A stretch of DNA of 64,000 nucleotides, from assembly GCA_039654915.1 (NCBI GenBank), contig CM077594.1, positions 106,468,893 to 106,532,892 of the forward strand, read 5' to 3'. Both the position numbers and the translations under genes were made by a program. The notes under the pieces were generated by a model. That model worked only from the letters and a program-made list of their open reading frames with translations. It was not told the DNA's origin and searched no databases. This DNA is from Aquilaria yunnanensis. Taxonomy: Eukaryota > Streptophyta > Magnoliopsida > Malvales > Thymelaeaceae. This document shows, in pieces, positions 37,180 to 47,877 of this stretch; position 1 is the first letter of the stretch; every line of letters begins with the position of its first letter.

Positions 37180-38744
37180 ATAATAATAAATAAAATCCTT
37201 ACTTCCCGAAAAAGAAATAAAAAAATAAAATTTGTTGTTTTTAAAATGTAGACTTTTATTGGTATACAAGTTGAGTCAATAATTCCTAAAAATACAAATA
37301 ATATATTGTGCAATTCATTATGTAATCCCAAACGATATGTACCATACTGCTCTGAGATGCATGCAGTATCGAAAAAGACTGGGCAAATGAGAAATTAGTT
37401 TTATTCAAAATAAGCACATAACCAATCTCTCCGAATTTATAGAAATCCCAATTCACAAATTTAGCTTAGTTTTTTTTTTTTTTTTTGAATAAAAATCATG
37501 AATAAGATACAGAACAATGTCATCAATCCAAAATACTTTGGTATACATTATTTTCCGATGTGTGGTCTCAGAAACAATAAACTATGAAAGGCAAGGCTTG
37601 GCCCTGGTTAGTATAAACTGTTCACAAACCCAAACCTTAAAAAGGTTTGGTTGAAGCAGTGGTGGATCAAGCTCTAGCCCAAACTTAAAAATGGGCACAG
37701 CACTTCTTGGACTTGAATTACTTTTCACCCATTACTTCTAGAACGGTTTGACAATAGTGTTAAACCTTGTAAAAGTTATTTTGAAATTTGATTTAACAGA
37801 TGTTTGACTTTTAGGTGACATAATTCTACAATTTAAATTCGATACTCTTCTTCTCGTGCTCCACTTTAATTTTTATAACGCTTTTACTTATTTAAAAGGA
37901 GATGTTTTTTACACTCTTATAACACTCCATACACTTAGGTCGCCCCTCAAATTTTTTATCACCATTGCAATGGCCTTTGAGTGAAAAATTGAATATCATG
38001 TGAAATTTTTCCATAAATGTTTGATACGATGGTTTGAGGAGCCCTTACATAAGATGGTTAGGCGACCTACGGGGGAGTGTTGCGCAGCTTTGGGCATTGT
38101 ATGGCTAGACAAAGAGCGCAGCAATTCGGAACCAATTGTTAATCTAGAAGATCAAATTAAACTGATCTTCAAATCATGACTAATAATGTTAAACCGATCG
38201 AATTTACATCATTGAGCATGAACTTGGTAACTAATAAGGTTGACAATCTATAGCCTCAATCTGGGAAGAGAACGTGATTCCTGGGTTACAAGGCTTGTAT
38301 GTGGGAGACGAGTTGGCCACGTTCTCAGCCAGCAGCCAACTCTCAAGTTATCGTTGTTTCCTTTCAAGCAGCAGTAAGGCTGAAAATAAGTTAAACCAAG
38401 CTAAGTAGTAAGTAGATTACATTTTACTTCAAATATGTATCAAGTTTAATATTTAGATTAAAAAGATATAAAAAATTTATGCATGGGTTTTAAATTGATC
38501 AACCCTTGATAATCAAGCTATTCACTTAAATCAAATGAATAGGCTAAGATTGAGCCGAACCAAATATTAGGTAAAATGAGCTTGGTTTAAATTGTGCGTC
38601 AAGTTTAGAATTTTGTTCAAGATTGGATTAACACCAATTTAAACACATCAAGTACAATCCTTAAAATGAATTATATTCAAATCGAATCAATTGGTTTGTT
38701 CATTTTTTTTACTCTTAGCAATGGTTACCTATTAGCTTAGTAGG
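37180..38744. other. AT-rich intergenic DNA, no gene seen
   Basis: No coding signal and no defined element. Confidence 0.4.
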
Positions 38745-38746
38745 TA

Positions 38747-38991
38747 CTTCCTCCGTATTACAAAAATTGACCAATTTATTATTCATATCAATTAATTTAT
38801 GGTTTTATTTCTTTCAAAATTTATTATAAAAATATGAATATTTTATATGGAAATGATGAAACTTTAAAGATTATAGTTTCTAAATATCATTTTTAAGAAT
38901 TTTTTTCAATACATATTAATATAAATATGTTCAGGTTAAACTTTTTTTTTTTTTAAAAGTAAAAGGATCAATTAATACGAAATGGAGGGAG
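38747..38991. mobile_element. Stowaway MITE (Tc1/mariner type)
   Basis: It begins CTTCCTCCGTATTAC and ends ACGAAATGGAGGGAG, the inverted counterpart of the classic Stowaway end CTCCCTCCGT. The TA dinucleotide target duplication flanks both sides (38745-38746 and 38992-38993). At 245 bp with an AT-rich middle, it matches the family exactly. Confidence 0.9.
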
Positions 38992-39825
38992 TACAATTTT
39001 ACAAATTTTTTTGAAAAATTTCGTTCAGTATTCAATTTCATCATTTAAGGGTTTGGCAGGCAATAAACAAATTTGGGGTGAGTGAGAAGAGAAATTAGTT
39101 TGGGCTAAACTAAACAAATAGAAACATGAGAATTCATGGGCAAAATTGGGTTTATGCATTATAAACCTTTTTTTTCGATAGTTAGAAGCATTTCATGTGA
39201 GTATTTGTAAGTTTTTATAAAAAATTTTCCTAACTTGTAGGGCTTGTTAACCAAATTTTTCAGTTTTTTTGGTGATGTAGGATTCAAATCCCTATCATTA
39301 TCAGGACCTGTGTTTCCTTGTGCTAGTTGTGCTAACTTATAAATATGATATAAACTCCTTGTAGAAGCCAAGGAATTTACACAAAAAAAAAAAAAAAAGG
39401 ATCTTCCCAGAAATGCTATTCAACGTTGAAAAAAATCTTCACTCAAAGTCAACCTGTGGCTTGAAAAGATATATTGATGAATTACGCTAAGTAATTCATC
39501 TTAATTTCACCCGGATAACTAAGTGTCTTAGTTTCTACCAGTGGGGCTTACACTAGAAGACCATTATAAACTAATTTTGATAAATTAGATGTTTTTTGTG
39601 TTAGCTTGATGTTACTATCTAAGTATTTTTTTTCTAGTTAATTTGCTCTAACCTTATTAAAATTTAAGTATAAAATCTCCATAAATTTACGTAAAAAAAT
39701 CTACATAAAATTACATGTATCATTTCTTAATATTTATAAAAATTGAGATCAACTAATTTTCTTTATATCGGATCACATATACACAAAAGAATTTAGTACA
39801 ATTTGAAATTTTGAGTCAATTTTTT

Positions 39826-40125
39826 TAACTTAAGTCAACTTAATTTAAAATGAATTATTTTTATTTTTACATCATTCTTGTCTGGAAGTAATTTTATTTA
39901 AAAGTTAATATTATGCAGGCGTAATAATTCATTGAAAATACAATTTTTATAATCTTATTAAATTTTTATGAAAATTTATTTTAATAATTAAAAATAGAAA
40001 ACATATAAAAATTCAATAACATAATGAAAATTTACTTTCAAATAAATTATTATATCTACATAACATTAACATTCAAATAAAATTGATTTTAAGAAAAAAT
40101 ATAAAAACAAAAATAAGACAAATTG
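39826..40125. repeat. Foldback MITE, family B copy 2
   Basis: The left arm TTAAGTCAACTTAATTTAAAAT, then TTATTTTTATTTTTACATC and the TAATTTTATTTAAAAG stretch, is mirrored in the right arm (CATTCAAATAAAATTGATTTTAAG). The same arrangement occurs at 29240-29640. It ends about 50 bp before the CACTA element at 40178. Confidence 0.6.
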
Positions 40126-40572
40126 GCCCTTTGTTTTCTTATTCTTTGTAGAGAAGTAGGAAAAGAAAAGAAAGTAACACTACAACAGAATTCATTTCAA
40201 GCAACAGGCCTTTCAGTGGCCAAATGATGACTAAACTAACTTTTAGGCGACAGGAAAATATTGTAGTCAAATAATAGCTAAAAGTTTGGTCGCCAAGCTA
40301 TGGCCACCGTATAGTGATCGAATTAAAAACCAAAGTAAACGGTCACCTAAACGATAACTAACCCATGACCATCAGCTGACCAAACCCAAATTGAAACCTA
40401 AAAAAAATCACATTAAAATTTGAATTCAAATTAAAATTTTAAATTCAGTCTTCAATTCAAATCCATAATTTAAATTTACTCATTAAATCAAAGCTATTAA
40501 AAAATATTCTACATTTTTAGATGTTGTTTTAAGATTCAGAGGTTGTTCTACTCTTCTACCATCGACAATAGC

Positions 40573-41128
40573 AGTGCCGACCGATGGAGCCACTGCCACC
40601 AAAGGAGATTGTCAACTCCCCGCCACCCTGTGAACAACTTCATTCAAAGGACCATGCCTATAAACCAATCTAAAACCAAAAAATATAAAAGAAACAATAA
40701 AAGGATTGAACTTTAATTCAAGATCTATAAAAATCTAAAAGAAATTTCAAGATAGTTCTTTAGGAAAAGTTAAAAAGAAGGTAAAAATTAGAGTCAAATC
40801 ATATAATCATCTCCTTGAAGGCTGTCGTGGGCAATAGTCGGAAATCACTCAGTGAGGTCATGACCAACGAATCCGCAACCACTGAGTGAGGCAATCAACT
40901 CCTTTCCATCTTGTGAACAATTTTCTCCAAAGAACCAAACCCAAAAAACTAACCTATAACCCAAAAATACAAGAGAAATAGTTAGGGTATTAAACTTTAA
41001 CTCAAGATGTAGCCAAATTTAGATGAAACTTGAAGATGATTCTTTAGGAAAAAAAAAAAAAAAAAATCTGAATCAAACCATGTAAACGGCACCTTGAGAA
41101 TTACCGTGGCAGTGGCAAAAAATCACTC
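40573..41128. repeat. Two-copy degenerate tandem duplication (period about 280 bp)
   Basis: Copy 1 runs from about 40573 to 40850 and copy 2 from about 40853 to 41128. Shared landmarks in the same order are CAACTCC...CTTGTGAACAA, CCAAAAAATA/CCAAAAATACAA, TTTAACTCAAGAT, ATTCTTTAGGAAAA, ATCAAACCAT and the closing AATCACTC. The copies have diverged substantially. Confidence 0.65.
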
Positions 41129-41223
41129 TAAGGCAATGATAGCGGCAGACATTTAGGAAAGGCTTGAAAGAAAAAAGTTTGCTAGGGCAGACGTACACGA
41201 GAGAGAGACAGGTGAAAAAAGAA

Positions 41224-41813
41224 GAGTAAATTACATAAATGGTCCCTAACCTTTTATTATTATTTCCTTTTAATTCTTAACTTATTGAATATTCTGTTTT
41301 GGTCCTAAACCTATTAAAATTGTTTCATTTTAGTCTCTCCCTAAATGAAATTCATAAACTCAGAATAATTATTTGATAGAAACTTTTGAGATCCTAATTT
41401 AAATATTCGATAACTATCTTCTAGTAAATTTAAATAGTTTAATATTTTTTAACAGTAAATAGATAATTTAAATTAATAGTTTTTTTTCTTCCTGAATGAA
41501 ATAAGTTCAATTTAAAGAGAGGGGAAAAAATGACTTAAATTTTTTATTAATTATAAAAAAATTATTTTACAGATTAAATTTATTGTAAGACAATTACCAG
41601 ATAGTTTAAATTATGATCTAAAATGTTATTATCAAACAAATACTTTGAGTTAACAAATTTTATCAAATTGGGACCAAAATGAAACGTTCTCAATAGATTT
41701 AGGACTAAAACAAAAAGTTTTAATAGGTTTAGGACTTACATAGAACATTTAATAGGTTAAGGACTAGAAGAAAACAATGATTAAAGGTTAGGGACCATTC
41801 ATGAAATTTACCC
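41224..41813. mobile_element. Mutator-like foldback MITE, copy 2, 9-bp target duplication
   Basis: It begins GAGTAAATTACATAAATGG and ends with the inverted CCATTCATGAAATTTACCC. The perfect 9-bp repeat AAAAAAGAA lies at 41215-41223 and 41815-41823. It is the same family as 16409-17000, nearly the same length (about 590 bp) and alignable throughout, including the non-palindromic centre. It is nested inside the CACTA element at 40178-42160. Confidence 0.82.
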
Positions 41814-42244
41814 AAAAAAAGAAGGTAGTGCTTTTGTATAACCTATTAGTTTTATAGATATCCTTGGTCCCTAACTTGTTTTCGTGTTATAAGTTTACCT
41901 AATTCTCTGCAGCACTTCATTACTCCAAAATATTCACATTAACTTAACAAGCTTACAATTGAGTCACTATTTGTTTTTTTGCTTGGGCAACAATATGATG
42001 GCCAAAATATGTCCACCGTTTTAACCAACTGTAAACGATGGGCATACCGTCACTACAAGCCTCTAGAATTTTTTTTTACCATCGATTTAGCCAACGTCCT
42101 GTTGGCCATAAAAAAAACAATAACTCTTATCAGTCACTATTTTAAAGTTTTTTTGTAGTGTATCGTATATGAATGTTGCTCATGATAGATGTTGGCCACA
42201 ATTCAGACAACTACATAACAAGTAGATCATTAATGTTTTCTGAC

Positions 42245-43530
42245 TAGTGCGATTTGTCCACTAATATGGTTTTTGGGCCAAATAAATCAGCCAAAATACT
42301 GAGTTAGTCCAATTCCGCAACTGCCATTAAGTCAAGCTAACATGGACAATAGAAACCCCCCCCTGACCTCAACACCGCAGACGGTGTTTGCATCATCCGT
42401 CTGCAAGAACGCCCGCTCATAGTCATCGCCTACCAAGATAAAACTCAACTGCGTCTTCTTCTCTATTGCGCTCTTTCTCCAACCGACCATTGTTGCCGAG
42501 GTCGAGATCGGGCAATCTCTCACAGTGGAAGCGGGCAGCAGACAAAGAAAAGGAGATGAGAAATGTAACATTTATTAGAAAGTTTTAGTTACTTATTTGA
42601 AAGTTGAAAGAAAAATTTATGCACTTCAGTACGTATTTTCCCAAGTCCAGTCGTTGAAAGAGAAAACTCCGAAATGATTCCCCATCTAATATGTAAAAAA
42701 TCTAAATGCCCTAGACTTTGACATGTGTAGAAAAGCCATCATCCTCATTGAGCTCAAAATTGTGGGCGGCGTTTGAAAACAACAGCAACGCAACAGTAGG
42801 CGGCGGGGGCCATTTCAGAAGTTAGTGAAATTTGTTTTTTTTTTCCTAGTTTATCATTCTGAGTGCCTTGATTTTTTTTTTCTACTCGCGATTTTGCTCC
42901 CAACTCTATTTCTCTCTCTCTCTCTCTCTAATTAATTTAGTCAAGCTTTTAGTAATATTTTCAGCATTTTTCAGCGTCTAGTTTCTCTAACTTCTTAATT
43001 TGAAGAGGGTCCATAATTAGAACTAGATTTTCGCAGAAAATGCTTGGTATAAAATCAGACCAGTTTTTCTCGCTAACTTCTTTGAAGAAGAGTCCATTAG
43101 AACGATGCGTGGGATTTATAATAGAAATCATTTGGACTTGATCTGTCCAAAACATGAAAATATGATAAGACATATAAAAATCAAATAGAATATGATTCTC
43201 ATGATCTTGTTGCCATAGATCGAGATCGACAGCTGAATTACCCTCTTCGATGGAGGCGGCGGCCTCTTCTGATATTTCCTTCCAAAACTTCGCCAAGCCG
43301 TTTGCTTACGTTTGCTTATTTTTTTTTCCACATCAATATCATATTTTTTTTTCCCTACCAGTTGCCATATAATACCCGCTTCCGCTTGACGGAATATTAG
43401 CAAATTCTCTCGGTAAGCCCAAATTGGACTAATTTTGACACCTTAATGTTTATTCAGATTAAAAAAAATATATTAGTTGCTGATTCGAGCCAATTCCTCA
43501 ACATTGATGATTTATTTGTAACAAAAATGC
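42245..43530. other. Probable degenerate TIR element; contains (CT)n
   Basis: Both ends carry CCAAATAAATCA/TGATTTATTTG with neighbouring AATTAGTCCAATT-type sequence in opposite orientation, similar in type to the ends at 45366-47081. The inside is more GC-rich at 42345-42550 and 43190-43310 and has minus-strand open frames (42332-42571, 42961-43296) that I cannot assign to any family. A (CT)n run is at 42911-42928. It could be another fragment-carrying Mutator-like element. Confidence 0.3.
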
Positions 43531-43657
43531 CCAATCACAGAAACAAACAGTAGAGAAATTATTTGTTAATAGAAAAGAAAAAGGGAAAAGGGAAAATTGA
43601 GTAACGCTCGACAAAATTGCCGCCAATTAGGCCACTCCTCCCTTGTGACAATTGAAG

Positions 43658-43698
43658 GAGTAAAAAACACAAAACTGTTTACGTGGCAGAACAAAACC
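43658..43698 (+). repeat. 41-bp direct repeat, copy 1
   Basis: It matches 44868-44908 with two substitutions in 41 positions and lies just outside the left arm of the foldback at 43715-44865. Confidence 0.85.
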
Positions 43699-43714
43699 GC
43701 TAGGATTGTGTCAA

Positions 43715-44865
43715 CCAAAGTACACTAGAGGCAACCTGAACTTTTCCAACTCACACGAGTTGGTCCTCAAACTTGAACTCGGTCAGTAGTAGCCCTCCAA
43801 CTTTACAACTTGATACGTATTAGTCCACTTTTTTACTTGACTCATTTTTCTAATGGCTTAAATATATGAAGAGCTCTCAAATTTGACAACATATTCAAGT
43901 TGGCCATCAAACTAGAACTTCAATTTCACTAGGCCTTAAACTTTACAATAAACAGTGAATATCATAAAAATTATTTAAAATTAATTATAAATTAATTAAA
44001 ATTGGTTTTTTGGGGTTTAGTAGAGAGAAAATTTATGAAATTAGTTCACTCATAAAAACTAATTAAAGTCCCTTTGGTCTAGTCCCTATTGTAGATCAAG
44101 TTTGTAGATCAGGGCAACAAAGAAAAAATAAAAAAGAAAAGAATACTTTTTCATAGGCTATTTTATTTTGTATTTATTCAAAGTGTGTAAAGTAAAATTA
44201 TATTTTACGCTAAGCATTGGAAAACAGGAAAATTAAAACAAAGTAAAATTAAATAGAAGTACAAATAAAAAAATAAATTTTATACTATATGTGGTCATTT
44301 GCATTTTTCTAGGTACACCATTATGGTGGAGAATAAAAAGGTGGTTATTAGTCAAACTTTGTCACAAATTTTTTGTTCCATATTTTTCTTATCAAACATA
44401 CTTTTTGATTATGCTATTTTCTGATTGTGGATGCTACATTATTTTTTCTTTTATTTTTATTTTTATTTTTTATCTAGGACCAATATCATTTTATAACTAA
44501 TTCTATATTTACTGTATAAGCACCTGAAAATTTTTTTATGAATTAATTAAGTCAATAAATTTTTATTTACTCAACCTAAAAAATCAATTTTAACTAATTT
44601 ATAATGAATTTTCATTAATTTCAATGATCCTTATTATTTATTGTAAAATTTAGGATCTAGTGCAGTCCAAGTTCTCATTTGATAACCAATTTAAATGAGT
44701 TGTCAAACTTTGATGGCTCTTAATGTATTTAAGCCATTGAAAAAAGAAGTCAAATCAATAAAATGTACAGAGTTGCAAAGTTGAAGGGCTTCTGCAAAAT
44801 GAGTTAAAGTCGAAAGACCAACTCGTACGATTTGGGAAAGGTCAGATGCTTCTTGTGTACTTTGG
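43715..44865. mobile_element. Large foldback element with about 290-bp arms
   Basis: It begins CCAAAGTACAC and ends GTGTACTTTGG. The arms pair over about 290 bp through landmarks ACGAGTTGGTC, CCCT(C/T)CAACTTT, TAATGGCTTAAATA and AATTTTAATTAATTTATAAT. No short target duplication was found; instead 41-bp direct repeats lie on either side. The CAACTC...GAGTTGG palindrome in its arms also occurs in the arms of 32798-33797, suggesting related families. The middle has no coding signal. Confidence 0.7.
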
Positions 44866-44867
44866 CC

Positions 44868-44908
44868 GAGTAAAAAACACAAAACTGCTTACGTGGCAGA
44901 ACGAAACC
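44868..44908 (+). repeat. 41-bp direct repeat, copy 2
   Basis: The second copy of 43658-43698, beginning three bases after the right arm of the foldback. Confidence 0.85.
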
Positions 44909-45365
44909 AAATGTGGCAACAAAAGCCCCCTTCCTCAAATCCACGTCTTTTGCTATTTTTTTTTTTTTGTCTTTTTATCATTAACACCTTCCAACATTTG
45001 TTTTTTTCGTTATAAACAATCTATAACACAAAGAATCCATAGTAAATAAGTAAGACTTTCTAAAAGTTCTAAAATATTTGTCCGCTAGATACATTAATTA
45101 AATGGTCAAGAACTTATGGTTTCAACAAACTCAATCGACTGTTCTCGTAGAAATATTGATTTTAGGATTTCTTGAATTTTGTTCTTCCTTCTAATTAAAT
45201 TTTCGATTTAATTTTTTTTTATTCAGAATCACGATCTAAACTTTAAGATTAACAGAGACGGCACTTTACAAAAAAGAAAACCAAAAAATTGAAGCAACAT
45301 GGAGTAATTATTTAAGCAAAATTAACTAATGAAAACGAGTTCTTTTGAAGGAAAAATAAAAGGCA

Positions 45366-47081
45366 AAACTAATGAAAAAACCACCAATATTTACAACGTA
45401 GCCTAATTAGCACACTGATTTTTTAAATAAATCACCGACATTTTTTAGACAGACCGATTTCCTCACTGCCATTAAAATGAAGACAAACATGGCTAAAGGG
45501 AACCACATCAGATTTGGTGGGGAATTAGAAACCCTATACGACCTCACAGAACCCAGTTTCCACAGAAAAGTCACTTTATTGCTTTATATTTCAAAAATAT
45601 ATTCTCAATCAAACTGGAAATGAAATAGAGAAAATGTTGATAAGATTGAGACACAAGCTTGACAGAGGTTGAAGATGAAATGTAATTCAAAAGGAAAAGG
45701 TTCATGGAATCCGATAAAGCAAGTAGAAAGGAACGAAGACTTGGTTTTAACACAATAATATAGAAAAAAAAAGTTCATTACTCTGTAGTCTTTGACCTAA
45801 TGTTTGACTTTTTTTCAAAGGGTTGTGATTTTGGTTGATATTTTGTGTCCAAGTCTGGGAACACATTTGAAATATGTTTGTATTCTTAAATTTAGTTAAC
45901 AACCCGTTTATGTGCAATTCGTGCAACCAACTAATAATTCTACAGTTATGTGTGTGAAATCTGATATACACTAGATGGGGTTGTATAGACTATAGAGTAG
46001 CTTACAATTTGGCTTTCTATTTATCATACTAAAACCAAGCACATTTTTCCTTATTGCTACAAACCTTTCCATTACAACACATGGGATATCACAACAATTC
46101 TTGCTCTGCATAATAACACTAAACCTCTGTTCCAATGCCATCTTACTTCTTACACAAACCAATAAACAGAGCAATAATAATTATTCCCCAACTCACGAGC
46201 AAAATACTCTTACATTTTGAAACAATTATAACTGTGCAACAACACTCTCTGCCATGATGTGCTCACGTAACATCTATTTCAGCTGCTCTGCACACATTCC
46301 TTTCAATTGGTCTTCAACATTAGTTTTGTCTATTCCGTGAGGATCAACTTTGATTATCATCTGTTTCCCTTGCTCGGTCAAAATCTTCTTCAAACAAGAA
46401 TTCTCCCTTATCAGCTACAACTTCTCAACTCGTAAGTTAATATTCATATCCTTTGCTTCTATCAGGTAATTTGGTCATGTCAAAAATAGAATTTGCATAT
46501 TTTTCCCTAAACACAATGGTTTTTCATTTCAAATAAATTTTGATAACTGAGTTTCATACTAGAAAAATGAATATGGATTAAGGAGTGCGCTTACTAACAA
46601 ATTTTCGAAGTTGTAGAAATGCTGCCCTGAGTTTTCCTCAGTCCATCTTGCAGTCATCGTCTTATAAAAACATGGAATGTTATGGTTAAAACTCGTTCTT
46701 GCTGAATAGGAATGTATTGAAACACTCTCGCATTGAGACATTGTTGCCGTCGAACTCAATTTTCCCTCTGATCAAAAACCCTAGGAACCTTAGTTTTTCC
46801 CCCAATTCTCCCCCAATTTGACTTCATTCTTCAAATTGTCTTTGCCAGTTTCAACCGTCATCTGCGCCAACAAAATAAATAGACTTCTTTTTGCCACATC
46901 ATCCCTGTTTCATGGAATATCCTTTATTCCCAACAAAATAGTTGCCAATTTAACGACTGATCTGATCGTATTTTTGGCCTGATTATAAAATATTAATGAT
47001 TTATTTGGCTCGAAAAAACATCAGTGGCCGATTTGGGCAAACTAAAAAATATTAGTGATTTTTTTCTTATTTTCTCCAAAA
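45366..47081. mobile_element. Pack-MULE-like element carrying a GRF-zinc-finger gene fragment
   Basis: The left end (GAAAAAACCACCAATATTT, then CACTGATTTTTTAAATAAATCA) corresponds to the reverse complement of the right end (GAAAAAAATCACTAATATTT, then CCACTGATG...AAATAAATCA). This gives diverged arms of roughly 100-130 bp. The outer limits are approximate and no exact 9-bp duplication was found. A host-gene-like segment on the minus strand lies inside at 46320-46765. The element ends about 115 bp before the RY motif of the oleosin promoter. Confidence 0.6.
46320..46765 (-). pseudogene. Degenerate GRF-type zinc-finger protein fragment
   Basis: On the minus strand a frame opens MSSTATMSQCESVS and continues RTSFNHNIPC and TARWTEENSGQHFYNFEN. 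The W-T-x-x-N-x-G-x-x-F-Y core resembles the GRF zinc finger, although the expected later cysteines are gone. About 120 bp further on, another minus-strand frame reads LIRENSCLKKILTEQGKQMI, a short helical segment such as follows the GRF domain in small plant GRF proteins. Stops separate the parts. Small GRF proteins are often found in plant Mutator-like elements. The assignment rests on motif resemblance only. Confidence 0.5.
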
Positions 47082-47195
47082 AAGAGAAAAAGTTTAGTAA
47101 GTAATGATGGAATTACGGATGTACCACTAGAGTAATCTTCCCAGGTGGTGTCGCTTTCGTCGACCCCTCAGAGAAAACGCTTGAAACTTGTTTGT

Positions 47196-47266
47196 CATGC
47201 AAAGCCTCACCTCACCATCTCACCACCTCACGTGTCTCCCTGCCGCTCCTCGGCCTTCCCTATAAA
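47196..47266 (+). promoter_or_regulatory. Seed-type oleosin promoter: RY motif, ABRE/G-box, TATA box
   Basis: Three elements lie in order upstream of the oleosin gene. The RY motif CATGCA at 47196-47201 is bound by ABI3/FUS3/LEC2 B3 factors. The ABRE/G-box CACGTGTC at 47229-47236 is bound by ABA-responsive bZIPs. The TATA box TATAAA is at 47261-47266, 123 bp before the ATG. This arrangement is typical of genes switched on in maturing seeds, so embryo- and ABA-dependent expression is inferred. Confidence 0.8.
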
Positions 47267-47388
47267 ACTGCCACACCAAGCCACTTCCATACGCACAAAC
47301 TAGCTACTAGCTGCCCTTAGTTTGCGGTTTTATATATTTTATATCTTAGTCATCTTAATCAGTAGCATTTTTCTCGATCGATTGATCA

Positions 47389-47877
47389 ATGGGTGACCGC
47401 GACCGCCAGCAGCCTTATCAGCTCCAGGTCCATCCGCAGCAACGCTACGGTGGCGGCGGCATGAAGACGCTGATGCCGCAGCAGGGTCCGTCGGCAAGCA
47501 AGGTTCTGGCCACCCTGGCAGCCGTCCCCATTGGTGGCACGCTGCTGACCCTGTCCGGCTTGACCCTGGCAGGGAGCATGATAGGGCTGATGATCGCCAC
47601 GCCCGTCTTCATACTGTTCAGCCCGGTGATAGTGCCGGCGGCCATCGTGGTGGGGCTGGCGGTGGCAGGGTTCGTGACGTCGCACACAATGGGGCAGACG
47701 GGGATGTCGCTGCTGTGGTACGTAGTGAACAGGGTGCGGAGTGCGATGGCAGGGACGGAGGATCTGGACCTTTACGCGAAGCGGCGGGTGCAGGAAATGG
47801 CGGGGTACGTGGGGCAGAAGACCAAGGAGGTGGGACAGAAGATAGAGAGCAAGGCGCATGAGGTTGGCAGGACATGA
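47389..47877 (+). CDS. Oleosin (oil-body structural protein)
   Basis: A 162-residue intronless protein. Oleosins coat seed oil bodies and embed a long hydrophobic hairpin in the triacylglycerol core. A hydrophilic N-terminus (residues 1-38, starting MGDRDRQQPYQLQVHPQQ) leads into an uninterrupted hydrophobic stretch of about 70 residues (39-110). Its turn is the proline knot PVFILFSPVIVP (residues 72-83), an exact PX5SPX3P. The C-terminus (residues 120-162) is an amphipathic charged helix, YAKRRVQEMAGYVGQKTKEV. The length and N-terminal style fit the larger seed class (about 17-18 kDa). The start is the first ATG after the TATA box. Codon use is strongly GC-rich. The antisense open frame is a shadow. 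Seed promoter elements lie upstream. Confidence 0.97.
   Translation: MGDRDRQQPYQLQVHPQQRYGGGGMKTLMPQQGPSASKVLATLAAVPIGGTLLTLSGLTLAGSMIGLMIATPVFILFSPVIVPAAIVVGLAVAGFVTSHTMGQTGMSLLWYVVNRVRSAMAGTEDLDLYAKRRVQEMAGYVGQKTKEVGQKIESKAHEVGRT

Larger units (their letters stand above)
40178..42160. mobile_element. Non-autonomous CACTA element with a nested MITE
   Basis: It begins CACTACAACAGAA and ends TTTTTTTGTAGTG. The flanking triplets are TAA and TAT, an imperfect 3-bp duplication. The subterminal regions contain GGCCA, CGGTCACC, GTCGCCAAGC and CCACCGT motifs, similar in kind to those of the CACTA element at 26725-27639. The interior has a two-copy degenerate tandem repeat and is interrupted by the Mutator-like MITE at 41224-41813. 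No transposase frame. Confidence 0.6.

Noticed and set aside
42961..43296. 111-codon minus-strand open frame
   Set aside because: No recognisable domain, AT-rich tail, and it sits in a probable decayed TIR element; I would not call a gene without transcript evidence.
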